A stretch of 64,000 nt of DNA from HIMB114 sp052048155 (GCF_052048155.1 NZ_JBNAIK010000002.1:1-64000), one strand, 5' to 3'; shown: positions 45,749 through 54,738, numbered from the stretch's first letter. The notes: generated by a model not told the origin, from the sequence alone. Numbers and translations are program-made.

Positions 45749-46670
45749 GAGCACCCTCCATTTTTAATTCTATTTTGTTGTCGAATTTCTGTATTGTTTC
45801 ATCGATGTTGGTTTTTCCTAAAGACTTTAAAATTGATCTAATGATAAAATTTTGCAAAACTTCTTTTCTATATTCTCTTCTTGATCTTGATTGAATAACA
45901 TCTAGATCTAATTTTGAAGCTGCATAAATATTATTTTCATCTATGGATTTTCCTTTTAAAAAATTTTCTGTCTTAGTTAATCGAGTTGGAACTTCACAAA
46001 CACCGCCAACAGCAACTCTGACATCTTGAAACTTACTTTTATTTAATTTTACAAGTGAAGATACGCACACAGTTGAAATTACCAAAGATCTTCTATGTCC
46101 AACTTTTTCAAAGCATGCTCCATAACCATCTGTATTTTCTACTTCAAAATCAACCAAAAGGTCATTTTTGTTTAGTGCAACTTTATTTCTACCTTTAACA
46201 AATTTTTGTAAAGGCATTTTTGCTTTAATAATTTTTTTATTTTTAAAAGAAGCAACTGTGACTTTGGTATTTAAAGTTAGAAATGCTGGCATGCCATCTC
46301 CTGCGGGAGAAGCGTTAACAATATTACCACCAATGGTAGCAAGTTCTCTAATTTGATCATCTGCAAACCAGACTGATACTTGGGGTAATACTTTTAAACT
46401 TTTTCTAATTTTTTTATCAAGAAAAAGTTTTTGGTAATTAGTTGCAGCCCCTAATAAAATCTTTTTTGATCCGAATTTAAATACGTTTAACTCTTTAATT
46501 CTACTGACATCGACAACATTTTTAAAAAAAACATCGCCTCCTCGACCTTCTCTAGCCCAAGGTAACATATCAGTACATCCTGCTACGATACGACAATCTT
46601 TAACCTTTGATGTTAATTCAAAGTATTCTTTGAGAGTCTTTGGAATAAAGTAATTGTCGTATCTAAGCAT
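45741..46670 (-). CDS. Molybdenum hydroxylase FAD-binding subunit (CoxM/XdhB-like)
   Basis: FAD-binding medium subunit of the molybdenum hydroxylase encoded by this and the next two genes. The 309-residue protein has the CoxM pattern YDNYFIPKTLKEYFEL at the N-terminus, an FAD-contact loop VAGCTDML, LLGAATNYQKL, and ATIGGNIVNASPAGDGMPAF, followed by the CO-dehydrogenase flavoprotein C-terminal domain with KVGHRRSLVIS. It lies 6 nt after the alcohol dehydrogenase gene and overlaps the Fe-S/Mo gene. Confidence 0.9.
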   Translation of the reverse strand: MLRYDNYFIPKTLKEYFELTSKVKDCRIVAGCTDMLPWAREGRGGDVFFKNVVDVSRIKELNVFKFGSKKILLGAATNYQKLFLDKKIRKSLKVLPQVSVWFADDQIRELATIGGNIVNASPAGDGMPAFLTLNTKVTVASFKNKKIIKAKMPLQKFVKGRNKVALNKNDLLVDFEVENTDGYGACFEKVGHRRSLVISTVCVSSLVKLNKSKFQDVRVAVGGVCEVPTRLTKTENFLKGKSIDENNIYAASKLDLDVIQSRSRREYRKEVLQNFIIRSILKSLGKTNIDETIQKFDNKIELKMEGAHV

Positions 46671-46676
46671 AAATTA

Positions 46677-47810
46677 TTAAGCTAATTTTTGATCATTTCT
46701 AACAACAACCTTGATAGCGTCCTCGATCCTTTCTTTTGTGTATTTCAAACCTGTTTCCAAATCTTTCATTGGAAATGTATGAGTATGAATTAGTTTTGCA
46801 TCAAAACGCTTTTGAGCCATTAAAGCCATTGCTCTGTGACAAGCAGATTTACCTTCTCCTCTTGTTGCGAAAATATAAGCGTTATTTCTAACTAAATTTG
46901 CAATATCAACAGTTACAGGTTTTGAAGGGAAAGCTGCAAGACCAATTTTTCCACCTCTCCTAATCATTGATGAAGCATCATTAATTGCATTTTCTGCACC
47001 AGAACACTCAAGTACATAATGTGCACCAATCCCACCGGTTAGTTCTTTAACTTTTTTAACCGCATCCTCTTTTTTAACGTTTATCACATGAGCTGCTCCA
47101 AGTTTTTTACCAATCTCAAGTCTATTATCTCTTGTACCTGTTAAAATAACCTCAGCACCTAATGCACTTGCAACACCAACTGCACATAATCCAATTGGAC
47201 CAGGTCCAGTAATCACTATGGTTTGACCAGCATACAAACCACCCATAACATCAAGCGTATACATACTAGTTCCAGCAGTTACACAAAGGGTAGCTTCTTC
47301 ATCTGACATGCCATCTGGGACTTTAACTAATGTTTGAGTCCTATTTGTCATATATTCAGCAAATGCTCCGTCGGTGGTGAAACCATTTGCTTTATGTCCT
47401 CTGTCAGTAAAACTGTAATTTAAACAAGAAGTGTACCATCCTTTTCTACACATTTCACATCTGCTGCATCCAGCATGAATTTCCACACATACTCTGTCAC
47501 CAGGTTTAAATTCATGGACACCTTCACCTAACTTTACAACTGTACCCATCGCTTCATGACCAAAGGTAAAATTTTTATTAAATGGTAGTTCGCCATTAAT
47601 CATAGCTGGCAAACCATGAGACATAATTTCTAAATCGGTTGCACAAATAGCAACTGCATCAATTTTTAAAAGTACCTCTCCTTCTTTTGGTTCCGGAACA
47701 GGTTTCTTTTTTATCGTAATATTGTTTGGATCATTAAGAACCCATGCTCCCATCTCTTTTGGGATTTCAAATTTTTGATTATGTCCCATCATACTGTTAT
47801 CACGCGGCAT
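46677..47810 (-). CDS. Zinc-dependent alcohol/polyol dehydrogenase
   Basis: Medium-chain zinc dehydrogenase of 377 residues, oxidising an alcohol or polyol to aldehyde or ketone with NAD(P). Catalytic zinc residues are visible in AVAICATDLEIMSHG and FGHEAMG. The four structural-zinc cysteines lie in GCSRCEMCRKGWYTSC, and the Rossmann glycine motif in GPGPIGLCAVGVA. I chose the ATG at 47810 because AGGAG lies 7 nt before it; a more upstream in-frame start would run far into the iclR gene. The overlap with iclR is 11 bases. Confidence 0.88.
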   Translation of the reverse strand: MPRDNSMMGHNQKFEIPKEMGAWVLNDPNNITIKKKPVPEPKEGEVLLKIDAVAICATDLEIMSHGLPAMINGELPFNKNFTFGHEAMGTVVKLGEGVHEFKPGDRVCVEIHAGCSRCEMCRKGWYTSCLNYSFTDRGHKANGFTTDGAFAEYMTNRTQTLVKVPDGMSDEEATLCVTAGTSMYTLDVMGGLYAGQTIVITGPGPIGLCAVGVASALGAEVILTGTRDNRLEIGKKLGAAHVINVKKEDAVKKVKELTGGIGAHYVLECSGAENAINDASSMIRRGGKIGLAAFPSKPVTVDIANLVRNNAYIFATRGEGKSACHRAMALMAQKRFDAKLIHTHTFPMKDLETGLKYTKERIEDAIKVVVRNDQKLA

Positions 47811-48594
47811 GTTTATCTCCTTTTTTTCTAGTTTTTTTAAAGTATTTTCCAATTTCAAGGGCAGAAAATTTCACAGAATTTTTTATTTTATCTAAGTATT
47901 TTTTATCTGATGTGATTTTAAATTTTGGTGAAGAACAACTAATCGAAGCAAAAGGTTTATTTTCATTATCAAATATTGGATAACCAACACAAAATACACC
48001 AGGTTGAAATTCTTCATCATCAGTTGAAAAACCATTTTTTTTAATTTTTTTAAGTTCTTCGCTCAATTGTTTTGCATTTGTTATTGTATAACTCGTAAAT
48101 TTTTCTAACTTGTTTTTTAAAATCTTTTTTTGACTTGCATCTGACATGTAAGCTAACATCGCTTTACCTGATGCTGTCGCATGAAACGCATTATCTTTAT
48201 TTAAAAAACCATGGTCGACCCTGACAGGATGTGTTGATTCCAGCATACTTAAGGTGATTAATTTTGTGCCTTCAAAAGATGCTAAATGAACAGCTTCTCC
48301 GGTAGCATCATTAATTTTTTTTAAAAATGGATCTGCAAAATTAATAAAAGAGTTTGCATTTAGATCTATAACTTCACCAAATTTTTTTAATTTAGATCCT
48401 AGAAAATATTTTTTACTTTTTAAATCTTGGTACAAATAACCTTTATCACAAATTGTAGCCAACATGTGGTGTGCAGCTGATTTTTTAAATCCTAAATGAT
48501 CACAAATTTCTTTTAAGCTAATTCCCTTAGATGAATCCGATTCTAAGAAATAATCTAAAGTATCCATTGTCTTAGATATAGATTTAACTGACAT
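47800..48594 (-). CDS. IclR-family transcriptional regulator
   Basis: DNA-binding regulator of 264 residues: an N-terminal winged helix (SISKTMDTLDYFLES; ISLKEICDHLGFKKSAAHHM) and an IclR effector-binding domain with GEAVHLASFEG and HATASGKAMLAYM, then GVFCVGYPIFD. IclR proteins usually control the adjacent catabolic genes. It is the first gene of the 13-gene run ending in TAT rhodopsin and has a candidate promoter and palindrome just upstream. The predicted transcription start falls at the ATG, suggesting a leaderless message. Confidence 0.92.
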   Translation of the reverse strand: MSVKSISKTMDTLDYFLESDSSKGISLKEICDHLGFKKSAAHHMLATICDKGYLYQDLKSKKYFLGSKLKKFGEVIDLNANSFINFADPFLKKINDATGEAVHLASFEGTKLITLSMLESTHPVRVDHGFLNKDNAFHATASGKAMLAYMSDASQKKILKNKLEKFTSYTITNAKQLSEELKKIKKNGFSTDDEEFQPGVFCVGYPIFDNENKPFASISCSSPKFKITSDKKYLDKIKNSVKFSALEIGKYFKKTRKKGDKHAA

Positions 48595-48600
48595 GATTAA

Positions 48601-48629
48601 AATCTAATGAGACCGGTGTAGTTTGTCAA
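48601..48629 (-). promoter_or_regulatory. Sigma70-like promoter upstream of iclR
   Basis: On the minus strand a perfect TTGACA (48629-48624) is followed after 17 bp by TAGATT (48606-48601, four of six matches to TATAAT). The -10 ends 6 bp before the iclR ATG, so transcription would begin at or next to the start codon. A perfect -35 with ideal spacing is notable in such AT-rich DNA. Confidence 0.45.
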
Positions 48630-48640
48630 TAATAAATAAT

Positions 48641-48659
48641 AGTTTAATATTATTAAACT
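48641..48659. promoter_or_regulatory. Palindrome upstream of the iclR promoter (putative operator)
   Basis: A perfect 8-bp inverted repeat AGTTTAAT-N3-ATTAAACT is centred about 56 bp upstream of the predicted iclR start. A related half-site (AAGTTTGTTAA) follows at about 48663. The position suits an IclR-family activator or autoregulatory site. No T-run or GC content supports a terminator. The rest of the 134-nt gap to the TauE gene (48595-48728) is featureless AT-rich DNA. Confidence 0.4.
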
Positions 48660-48728
48660 TATAAGTTTGTTAATAAAAAACCTATTTTTACAAATAATAA
48701 ATACTTTAATTTAAACTTAAAGTTGTAA

Positions 48729-49562
48729 TTAAAAGTTTAAAAACTCAATAAAAGCTCGTATTGAAATAATAATAAGAAATGCTCCAAATATTTTACTCAA
48801 GAGATTTTTATCTATTGAATGAACTAATCTTGCTCCAATAGGAGCCATTGTCATTGTAACAGGTACAAATACTAAAAAACCAGGAATATTTACATAACCA
48901 ACTGATAATGGTGCAGCAAAGTCAGAAAACATCAAACCACTAAGAGCCATGGATGATGCGCCAAACAATGAAATAATAAAACCTATAGCTGCTGAGGTTC
49001 CTATTGCTTCCCTTATTGGGTGACCAAATAATCTCATAAATGGAACTCCCAATGAGCCACCTCCAATTCCAAGAGGAACAGACATAAAACCCATAAAAGC
49101 GCCTGTAATACTTTTGATAAAAGTTCCAACTGATTTTGGTTTTTCACCCATTTTTTCTCTAATAAAAATAAAAAATAAACCAACACAAAATGAAAATATT
49201 GAAAACATCAATAGAAGTTGCACAGTTCTTAAATTAGTAGCCATATAAGTTCCAATAAAAATTCCAATCACAACTGGTAAGCCAAATGATTTAACTAAAT
49301 CGAAATTTACAGCTTTAAATTTATAATGAGTTTTGGCTGACATTATAGATGTTGGAATTATGATAGCTAGAGATGTTCCTAATGATAAATGCATAATAAT
49401 ATTTTCATCAAAATTTAAAGTTGAAAATGCATAATAAAGAGCTGGTACCATTAAAATTCCACCACCAACGCCAAGTAAGCCTGCGATAAATCCAGATGCA
49501 GCAGCAGCAATGGCCAATACCGTAATCAAAGTTATTAGTTGATTAATTTCTAAAGTGATCAA
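48729..49562 (-). CDS. TauE/SafE-family membrane permease
   Basis: Membrane protein of 277 residues with about eight helices in two repeats. The first carries FIAGLLGVGGGILMVPALYY, the second SVPLGIGGGSLGVPFMRLFG; these G-rich loops define the TauE/SafE (sulfite exporter/anion permease) family. Family members export sulfite, sulfoacetate or other organic anions; the substrate here is unknown. It starts 1 nt after the dusA stop, at the end of the transcript that begins with the TRAP and malonyl-CoA decarboxylase genes. Confidence 0.85.
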   Translation of the reverse strand: MITLEINQLITLITVLAIAAAASGFIAGLLGVGGGILMVPALYYAFSTLNFDENIIMHLSLGTSLAIIIPTSIMSAKTHYKFKAVNFDLVKSFGLPVVIGIFIGTYMATNLRTVQLLLMFSIFSFCVGLFFIFIREKMGEKPKSVGTFIKSITGAFMGFMSVPLGIGGGSLGVPFMRLFGHPIREAIGTSAAIGFIISLFGASSMALSGLMFSDFAAPLSVGYVNIPGFLVFVPVTMTMAPIGARLVHSIDKNLLSKIFGAFLIIISIRAFIEFLNF

Positions 49563-49563
49563 G

Positions 49564-50556
49564 TTATGTAACCGCTTCTATTTTTTCGTTATTTTGTACA
49601 ACGCTTAAAATATGTTTTACCTTTTGAAAATCTGAATCTCTTGCCATCATATTATCTGATAAATACCTTTTCCATTTACCAGCTCCACGTTGACCATGAT
49701 AAAGACCTACGGTATGTCTCATGATTTGATTCACTCTTGTTCCCTTCTTAACCTCATTGCTCACGTACTCAATTAACTTCTCTACAATTGTTTCTCTTGA
49801 AAGAATATCATTGTTTTGAAAAATTTCTCTTTCAATATCTGCTAAGAAATATGGTGACTGATAAATAGCTCTTCCAATCATTACTCCATCAACTTTCTCT
49901 AAATGAGATTTAATTTGATCAGTGTCTGTAACCGCTCCATTGATAATAATTTCAATTTCTGGGTTTGATTTTTTTATTTCATACACCATTTTATAATTAA
50001 GTTTTGGTATTCTTAAATTCTCTTTTGGACTTAAACCTTTTAAAATTGCTTTTCTTGCATGAAGAATAATTGTTTTTACTCCTGTATTTTTAATTTTTTC
50101 TACAAATGAATTTAAATAATCAAAATCTTCAACATCATCATAACCAATTCTAGTCTTTGCTGTAACTGGTAGTTTCGTAGATTGAACCATTGCAGAAAGA
50201 CAATCAGCAACTAGATCTGGTTCCTTAATTAAACATGCGCCAAATTTATTTTTTTGAACCTTTTTACTTGGACAACCCAAATTCAAATTAATCTCATCAT
50301 ACCCAAAATCTTCAACAATTTTACAACACTCCACTAATTCTTTTTTATTACTTCCGCCAAGTTGTAATGCTACTGGCTTTTCAAATTCGCTAAATTCTAA
50401 TATTTTTTTTTTATCTCCATTGAGAATTGCTCCGGTTGCAATCATTTCTGAATATAAAAAAATGTTTTTACTAATTAACCTTAAGAAATATCGATCATGA
50501 CGATCTGTACAATCCATCATTGGCGCCATAGAAATTTTACGATTTAATTTAGACAT
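49564..50556 (-). CDS. dusA: tRNA-dihydrouridine synthase (DusA type)
   Basis: FMN enzyme reducing uridines in the tRNA D-loop. The 330-residue protein has SMAPMMDCTDRHDRYFLR at the N-terminus, INLNLGCPSKKVQKNKFGA with the catalytic Cys, VTAKTRIGYDD, and the DusA-specific HARKAILKGLSPKENL followed by IP. FMN-binding NGAVTD and GVMIGRAIYQSP are present. It overlaps the malonyl-CoA decarboxylase gene by 8 bases, so a tRNA-modification gene is carried in a catabolic transcript. Confidence 0.92.
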   Translation of the reverse strand: MSKLNRKISMAPMMDCTDRHDRYFLRLISKNIFLYSEMIATGAILNGDKKKILEFSEFEKPVALQLGGSNKKELVECCKIVEDFGYDEINLNLGCPSKKVQKNKFGACLIKEPDLVADCLSAMVQSTKLPVTAKTRIGYDDVEDFDYLNSFVEKIKNTGVKTIILHARKAILKGLSPKENLRIPKLNYKMVYEIKKSNPEIEIIINGAVTDTDQIKSHLEKVDGVMIGRAIYQSPYFLADIEREIFQNNDILSRETIVEKLIEYVSNEVKKGTRVNQIMRHTVGLYHGQRGAGKWKRYLSDNMMARDSDFQKVKHILSVVQNNEKIEAVT

Positions 50557-51850
50557 ATTTTTTTATTTTATCAGAATATGAAATAATACCTTTGGTAATA
50601 AAATCCTCATGAATTTTCTCTAACTTTTCTAACTGATATCCATAGTTTACCATAATGCCGAAAGACTCTTTGTACCCATAGTCACTAATATTTCCATTAA
50701 TTATAATGTTATAAATACTGGCGCCATTTCCAAGGTGAAATCTTGATACTGGATTTAGAGGTTTATTATTAATTTTTTCATTAATTAAATAATTAGCTAC
50801 TAATTTTTTAATAGCTGTTTTCTCCTCTATAATTTTAGGTTCTCCTATTTTTAAATCAGATGATCTTAAAAAATTTAATTTTGTGATGTCATAATCTTTT
50901 AATATATCTTTTAATTTTTCATCGTTTAACGATAAAAACCAATCAGAAAAACCAGGTAAAGGAGAAAGAGTTCCAAAATTTTTTATTTTAGGATTTTCCT
51001 CTTGAATTTCAAAAACAACTCTTTTTATTAAAAAATTTCCTAATGTCACTCTCATTAAACCTTCTTGGCAATTGCTGATTGAATAAAAAGTGGCAGTATC
51101 ATAATTTGAATTATTATCTGTTTTTGGCTTAACAATTTCTTGTATAGAATTGCCAATACCTTTTGTAAAAGCAACCTCAACAAATATTAAAGGTTCATCT
51201 TTTAATACTGGATGAAAGTACGCAAAAAATCTTCTATCTTCTTGCTGCAATCTACGTTTTAAATCATTCATGTCTTTAATTTGATGAACTTTTTCATACT
51301 TTATTATTTTTTCTAATATTGCTGCTTTTGACTCCCAAGTAATTTTTTCTAGCCTTAGAAAGCCAGGATTAAACCAGGATTTAAATAAGTGCCTTATATC
51401 TTCATCTAAGGTTTTAAGCTCAGGATTAATAGGTAAAAATTTTATCAAATCTTCTCTCATTGAAACGAGGAAGGGGGTTCCGTTTGGAGCCATATTTAAT
51501 CTTCGAATGAGTTCTTGTCTGTTTCCTTCAACAGCAGTTCCTAATTCATTTAATGCCTTTTCATTTTTTTCTTTAAGATATTCTGCAATTTTAATTTTAA
51601 CTTTTTCTTTATTTGGTGAGAATTTTTTATTTATTTCTTTAAAAAAATTCAATTTTTGATCTGTATTAAAGACACTATAAATCTCAGTGATCTCTCTAGC
51701 AATTGCAATACCTGAAGCAATTCCTTTAAAGGATATTAAATCGTCACATAGTTGAAGTGCAGTTGGTAAATCTTTTTTAACAGTTTTTTTCCCTATTAAA
51801 TTCTGACCTGCATCTGCTATTGAAGAAAAAAGTTTTTTAAAATCCAGCAT
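50549..51850 (-). CDS. Malonyl-CoA decarboxylase
   Basis: Converts malonyl-CoA to acetyl-CoA and CO2. The 433-residue protein has an N-terminal helical domain and the C-terminal catalytic domain related to GNAT proteins, with FYSISNCQEGL, FGTLSPLPGFSDWFLSL, the FHLGNGASIYNI motif containing the catalytic-type His, and ESFGIMVNYGYQLEKLEKIH (first 20). The 14-base overlap with dctM and the divergent CoA-transferase 3 kb upstream together suggest malonate import, CoA activation and decarboxylation. Confidence 0.92.
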   Translation of the reverse strand: MLDFKKLFSSIADAGQNLIGKKTVKKDLPTALQLCDDLISFKGIASGIAIAREITEIYSVFNTDQKLNFFKEINKKFSPNKEKVKIKIAEYLKEKNEKALNELGTAVEGNRQELIRRLNMAPNGTPFLVSMREDLIKFLPINPELKTLDEDIRHLFKSWFNPGFLRLEKITWESKAAILEKIIKYEKVHQIKDMNDLKRRLQQEDRRFFAYFHPVLKDEPLIFVEVAFTKGIGNSIQEIVKPKTDNNSNYDTATFYSISNCQEGLMRVTLGNFLIKRVVFEIQEENPKIKNFGTLSPLPGFSDWFLSLNDEKLKDILKDYDITKLNFLRSSDLKIGEPKIIEEKTAIKKLVANYLINEKINNKPLNPVSRFHLGNGASIYNIIINGNISDYGYKESFGIMVNYGYQLEKLEKIHEDFITKGIISYSDKIKKYV

Positions 51851-53186
51851 CTTTACCCATTAACTTATCTGGTAACCATGTAACAAGCTCAGGGAAAATA
51901 CATAAAATCACTATGCAGATCATCATCATTACCATGAAAGGAATTGATCCTCTTAAAATTTGGTTTAAGCTAACATCTGGAGTTATACCTTTGATGATAT
52001 ACAAATTAAGACCTACTGGTGGTGTAATTAAGCCAATCTCCATATTAATTGTGAATACAATCGCAAACCAATAAGGATCAAAACCAAATTCAGTAATAAT
52101 TGGAAGTAAGATTGCAGAGGTCATAACAATCACTGCAACTGGCGGTAAAAAGAAACCCGCAATTAATAAAAAGATATTGATATAAAAAAACAATAACCAT
52201 TTATTTAAACCCATCTCAACAATAGTTTGGGCAATAGATTGTGTTACGTATAAAGACGATAAACTAAATGCAAATATATACGAGCCAGCAATAATGAACA
52301 TGATCATTACGCTCTCTTTCATTGAAACTTTTACGATATCCCATATTTTTTTTGGCTGATAAATTTTATAAACCACAGCAATCATCACAAAAACAAGGAA
52401 CGCACCTACGCCCGATGCTTCAGAAGGGGTAGCAATACCTCCGTAAAGTACATAAAGAACCCCAACTACTATCGCCAAGAAAGGAAAAACCCTTGGGATA
52501 ACTTCTACTTTTTCTTTAAAAGTTGGTGGAATTCTATTTCTGGCTCTTTCGGCATAGGATTTATCAATAAAGTAAGAATAAATATAAGCCCAGAGCATAA
52601 ATAATCCGGCAAGTAGTAAGCCCGGGATTACACCGCATAAAAACAATCTTCCTATAGATGTTCCTGTTGCTAAACCATAAACGATAAGAACGATACTAGG
52701 CGGGATTAAAACACCAAGAGTTCCACCAGCAGCAATACATCCAGTTGCAAGTTCTGCCGAGTATCCTCTTTTTCTCATCTCAGGAATTCCCATGGTTCCA
52801 ATCGCAGCACACGTTGCTGGACTTGATCCGCTAAGAGCTGCAAATATTGAACAAGCTCCAATATTAGAAACCACTAAACCACCAGGCAATCTCCAAAGCC
52901 ATCTATCTAAACCAGTATATAAATCCTTACCCGCTGGTGAATTCGCTACAGCCATACCCATCAAGATAAACATTGGAATGGATAACAATACAAAAGAATT
53001 TAAACCTGCATAAAAGGTTTCTGCATACACATTCAGAATTTGAAAACCTTCTGCTAAAAATAAAAAAACTAAAGATGTAAAACATAGACCAAATGCAATA
53101 GGTATTCCTGAAAACAACATAGCAACCGTAAAAAGGCCCACGATCAGACCAAGTAAAAGCGGATCCATGTTTGTAATAAACTCCAT
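51837..53186 (-). CDS. dctM: TRAP transporter large permease DctM (malonate-locus copy)
   Basis: Large TRAP permease of 449 residues, with about 12-13 helices and family segments IPIAFGLCFTSLVFL, ACSIFAALSGSSPATCAAIG, GGTLGVLIPPSIVLIVYGLA and NMEIGLITPPVGLNLYII. The ThrPro-type loops differ from the copy at 25-26 kb, which points to a different substrate. It abuts dctQ (one-base overlap) and overlaps the malonyl-CoA decarboxylase gene. Confidence 0.93.
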   Translation of the reverse strand: MEFITNMDPLLLGLIVGLFTVAMLFSGIPIAFGLCFTSLVFLFLAEGFQILNVYAETFYAGLNSFVLLSIPMFILMGMAVANSPAGKDLYTGLDRWLWRLPGGLVVSNIGACSIFAALSGSSPATCAAIGTMGIPEMRKRGYSAELATGCIAAGGTLGVLIPPSIVLIVYGLATGTSIGRLFLCGVIPGLLLAGLFMLWAYIYSYFIDKSYAERARNRIPPTFKEKVEVIPRVFPFLAIVVGVLYVLYGGIATPSEASGVGAFLVFVMIAVVYKIYQPKKIWDIVKVSMKESVMIMFIIAGSYIFAFSLSSLYVTQSIAQTIVEMGLNKWLLFFYINIFLLIAGFFLPPVAVIVMTSAILLPIITEFGFDPYWFAIVFTINMEIGLITPPVGLNLYIIKGITPDVSLNQILRGSIPFMVMMMICIVILCIFPELVTWLPDKLMGKDAGF

Positions 53187-53680
53187 TAAAATTCCTTCAA
53201 TTTTCTAAAAAGTTTAATTAGTTCAGCAATGTAGGACATTGTCATTAAAGTTGCTCCAATTAACATAGATGAATAAGGTATCCATAGTGGAGGGCTCCAA
53301 ATCGTTCCTGTATTGTGATTATTTATGAATGCATCTGCAGTGATTTCAAAACTCACATAAAATAAAATTGAGAAAAAAATTAAGCACAAACTATCAGTAA
53401 ATATCTTTAATCTTGTTACATTTTTTTCTGACATGAATGTATATAAGTATTCCATATTAACATGCCCTTTTTCACTCAAAACCCATGCGCTTCCAATAAA
53501 AGTAGATGCAACAAGCAACATTGTAACTAATTCGGTTTGCCATGTAATTGCGTTTCTAAAAAGATATCGCTCAAAAACTAATTCTGTAATTAAAACTATA
53601 GATAATAACAAACAACCTGCAGCAAATATTCCACAGATTTTTGCAACTTGTTCAGTAAATTTTATAAATTTATCTGTCAT
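53186..53680 (-). CDS. dctQ: TRAP transporter small permease DctQ (malonate-locus copy)
   Basis: Small TRAP permease, 164 residues, four helices, with ITWQTELVTMLLVASTFIGSA and EKGHVNMEYLY, the typical DctQ W-x-x-E and GHVN elements. The start is placed at the ATG at 53680 (MTDKFIKFTEQ); the in-frame upstream codons lie inside the hairpin at 53687-53711. That hairpin separates it from the binding-protein gene. Confidence 0.9.
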   Translation of the reverse strand: MTDKFIKFTEQVAKICGIFAAGCLLLSIVLITELVFERYLFRNAITWQTELVTMLLVASTFIGSAWVLSEKGHVNMEYLYTFMSEKNVTRLKIFTDSLCLIFFSILFYVSFEITADAFINNHNTGTIWSPPLWIPYSSMLIGATLMTMSYIAELIKLFRKLKEF

Positions 53681-53686
53681 AAAAAA

Positions 53687-53711
53687 ATACCCCTGCAATT
53701 AGCAGGGGTAT
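53687..53711 (-). terminator. Attenuator-type hairpin between second dctP and dctQ
   Basis: A perfect 10-bp stem (ATACCCCTGC with GCAGGGGTAT, loop of five) is followed on the minus strand by seven T before the dctQ ATG. It lies 14 nt after the dctP stop. The placement is the same as in the other TRAP operon, although the stem sequence is different, so it probably sets the binding-protein to permease ratio. Confidence 0.75.
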
Positions 53712-53724
53712 TAATTTTAAGCTT

Positions 53725-54738
53725 TTATTTTACTGCTAAAGCTTGGTCAATTAATTTTTGACCACCTGGAACTTTGGTTGCAAAGTTCTTGTATGATGTT
53801 TTTTTAGCGATAGCTAACCAAGCATCGAAATCAGCTTTAGTCATGTAAGAAAGTTTAACACCAGCTTTTTTATAAGCTTTTTCCATAGTAGTGTCTAAAC
53901 CAGCAGCTTCTCTTGTCATATACTTTTCCGCAACTTTTCCAGCTTTCATTAAAGCTTTTTGTTGTTTAGAAGTTAAAGAGTCAAAAGACTTCTTTGACAT
54001 AAGAATTGGCTCGTACATAAACCATAGTCCATATTTTCCTGGAGGTGTCGCACACTTAACTTGTTCGTAAATTCTGTAAGATACAAAACTTCCTGAACTA
54101 GTGTTTGCTCCATCAAGTACTCCAGTTTGAAGACCATTATAGATCTCAGAAGATGGCATTCCTTGAATACCAGCACCTGCACCTTCAAGCATTTGGTTAA
54201 ATGCTTTTCCTGCAGCTCTGAAAACCTGACCTTTAACTGACTCTGGATTCGTAATACAATTTTTCTTTGATACGAAACCACCTGCTAACCAAGCATCAGA
54301 TAATACTACAACACCTGCATCATTGATGATTTTTTTAATTGTTTTCATCATTGGTGAATTGTTTACTCTTAATGCATGCTTATGGTTTTTAACCATTCCA
54401 GGCATTAATGTAATATCAAACTCTGGATGGAATTTTGCAGCATAAGCTAATGGGAATGCAGAAATATCCAACTGACCAGTTGTCATCGGCTTCCATTGCT
54501 CTTTTGGTTTATAAAGTGATTTAGCTGGATAAATTCTGATATTTACTCCAACATTTGCTTTTTTCATTTCGTCAGCAATGATTTGAACCATTTCGTGACG
54601 AACATCAAATTTACCGTCTTTTCTTTTGGTACCTGGCCATTGGTGACTTGCTTTTAATGTTTTAGCAAAAGACTCACCTACTCCAGCAAATAAGAAAACA
54701 GCAGCAAATAAATAGATAAATGATTTTTTAAATTTCAT
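53725..54738 (-). CDS. dctP: TRAP transporter solute-binding protein DctP (malonate-locus copy)
   Basis: Periplasmic binding protein of 337 residues with a clear signal peptide (KFKKS, hydrophobic core, cleavage near ESFA-KTL). It has the TRAP-binding pattern ASHQWPGTKRKDGKFDVRHE, and VKGQVFRAAGKAFNQMLEGA with the carboxylate-binding Arg. The strand GLQTGVLDGANTS is standard. A GGGAGA ribosome-binding site precedes the ATG. It is the first gene of dctPQM-mcd-dusA-tauE and is divergent from a CoA-transferase gene, so malonate is the likely ligand; this is inference from neighbours. Confidence 0.9.
   Translation of the reverse strand: MKFKKSFIYLFAAVFLFAGVGESFAKTLKASHQWPGTKRKDGKFDVRHEMVQIIADEMKKANVGVNIRIYPAKSLYKPKEQWKPMTTGQLDISAFPLAYAAKFHPEFDITLMPGMVKNHKHALRVNNSPMMKTIKKIINDAGVVVLSDAWLAGGFVSKKNCITNPESVKGQVFRAAGKAFNQMLEGAGAGIQGMPSSEIYNGLQTGVLDGANTSSGSFVSYRIYEQVKCATPPGKYGLWFMYEPILMSKKSFDSLTSKQQKALMKAGKVAEKYMTREAAGLDTTMEKAYKKAGVKLSYMTKADFDAWLAIAKKTSYKNFATKVPGGQKLIDQALAVK

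Noticed and set aside
53973..54281. A 102-codon minus-strand frame inside the second dctP
   Set aside because: It is in another register of a gene with signal peptide and TRAP motifs; no independent support.
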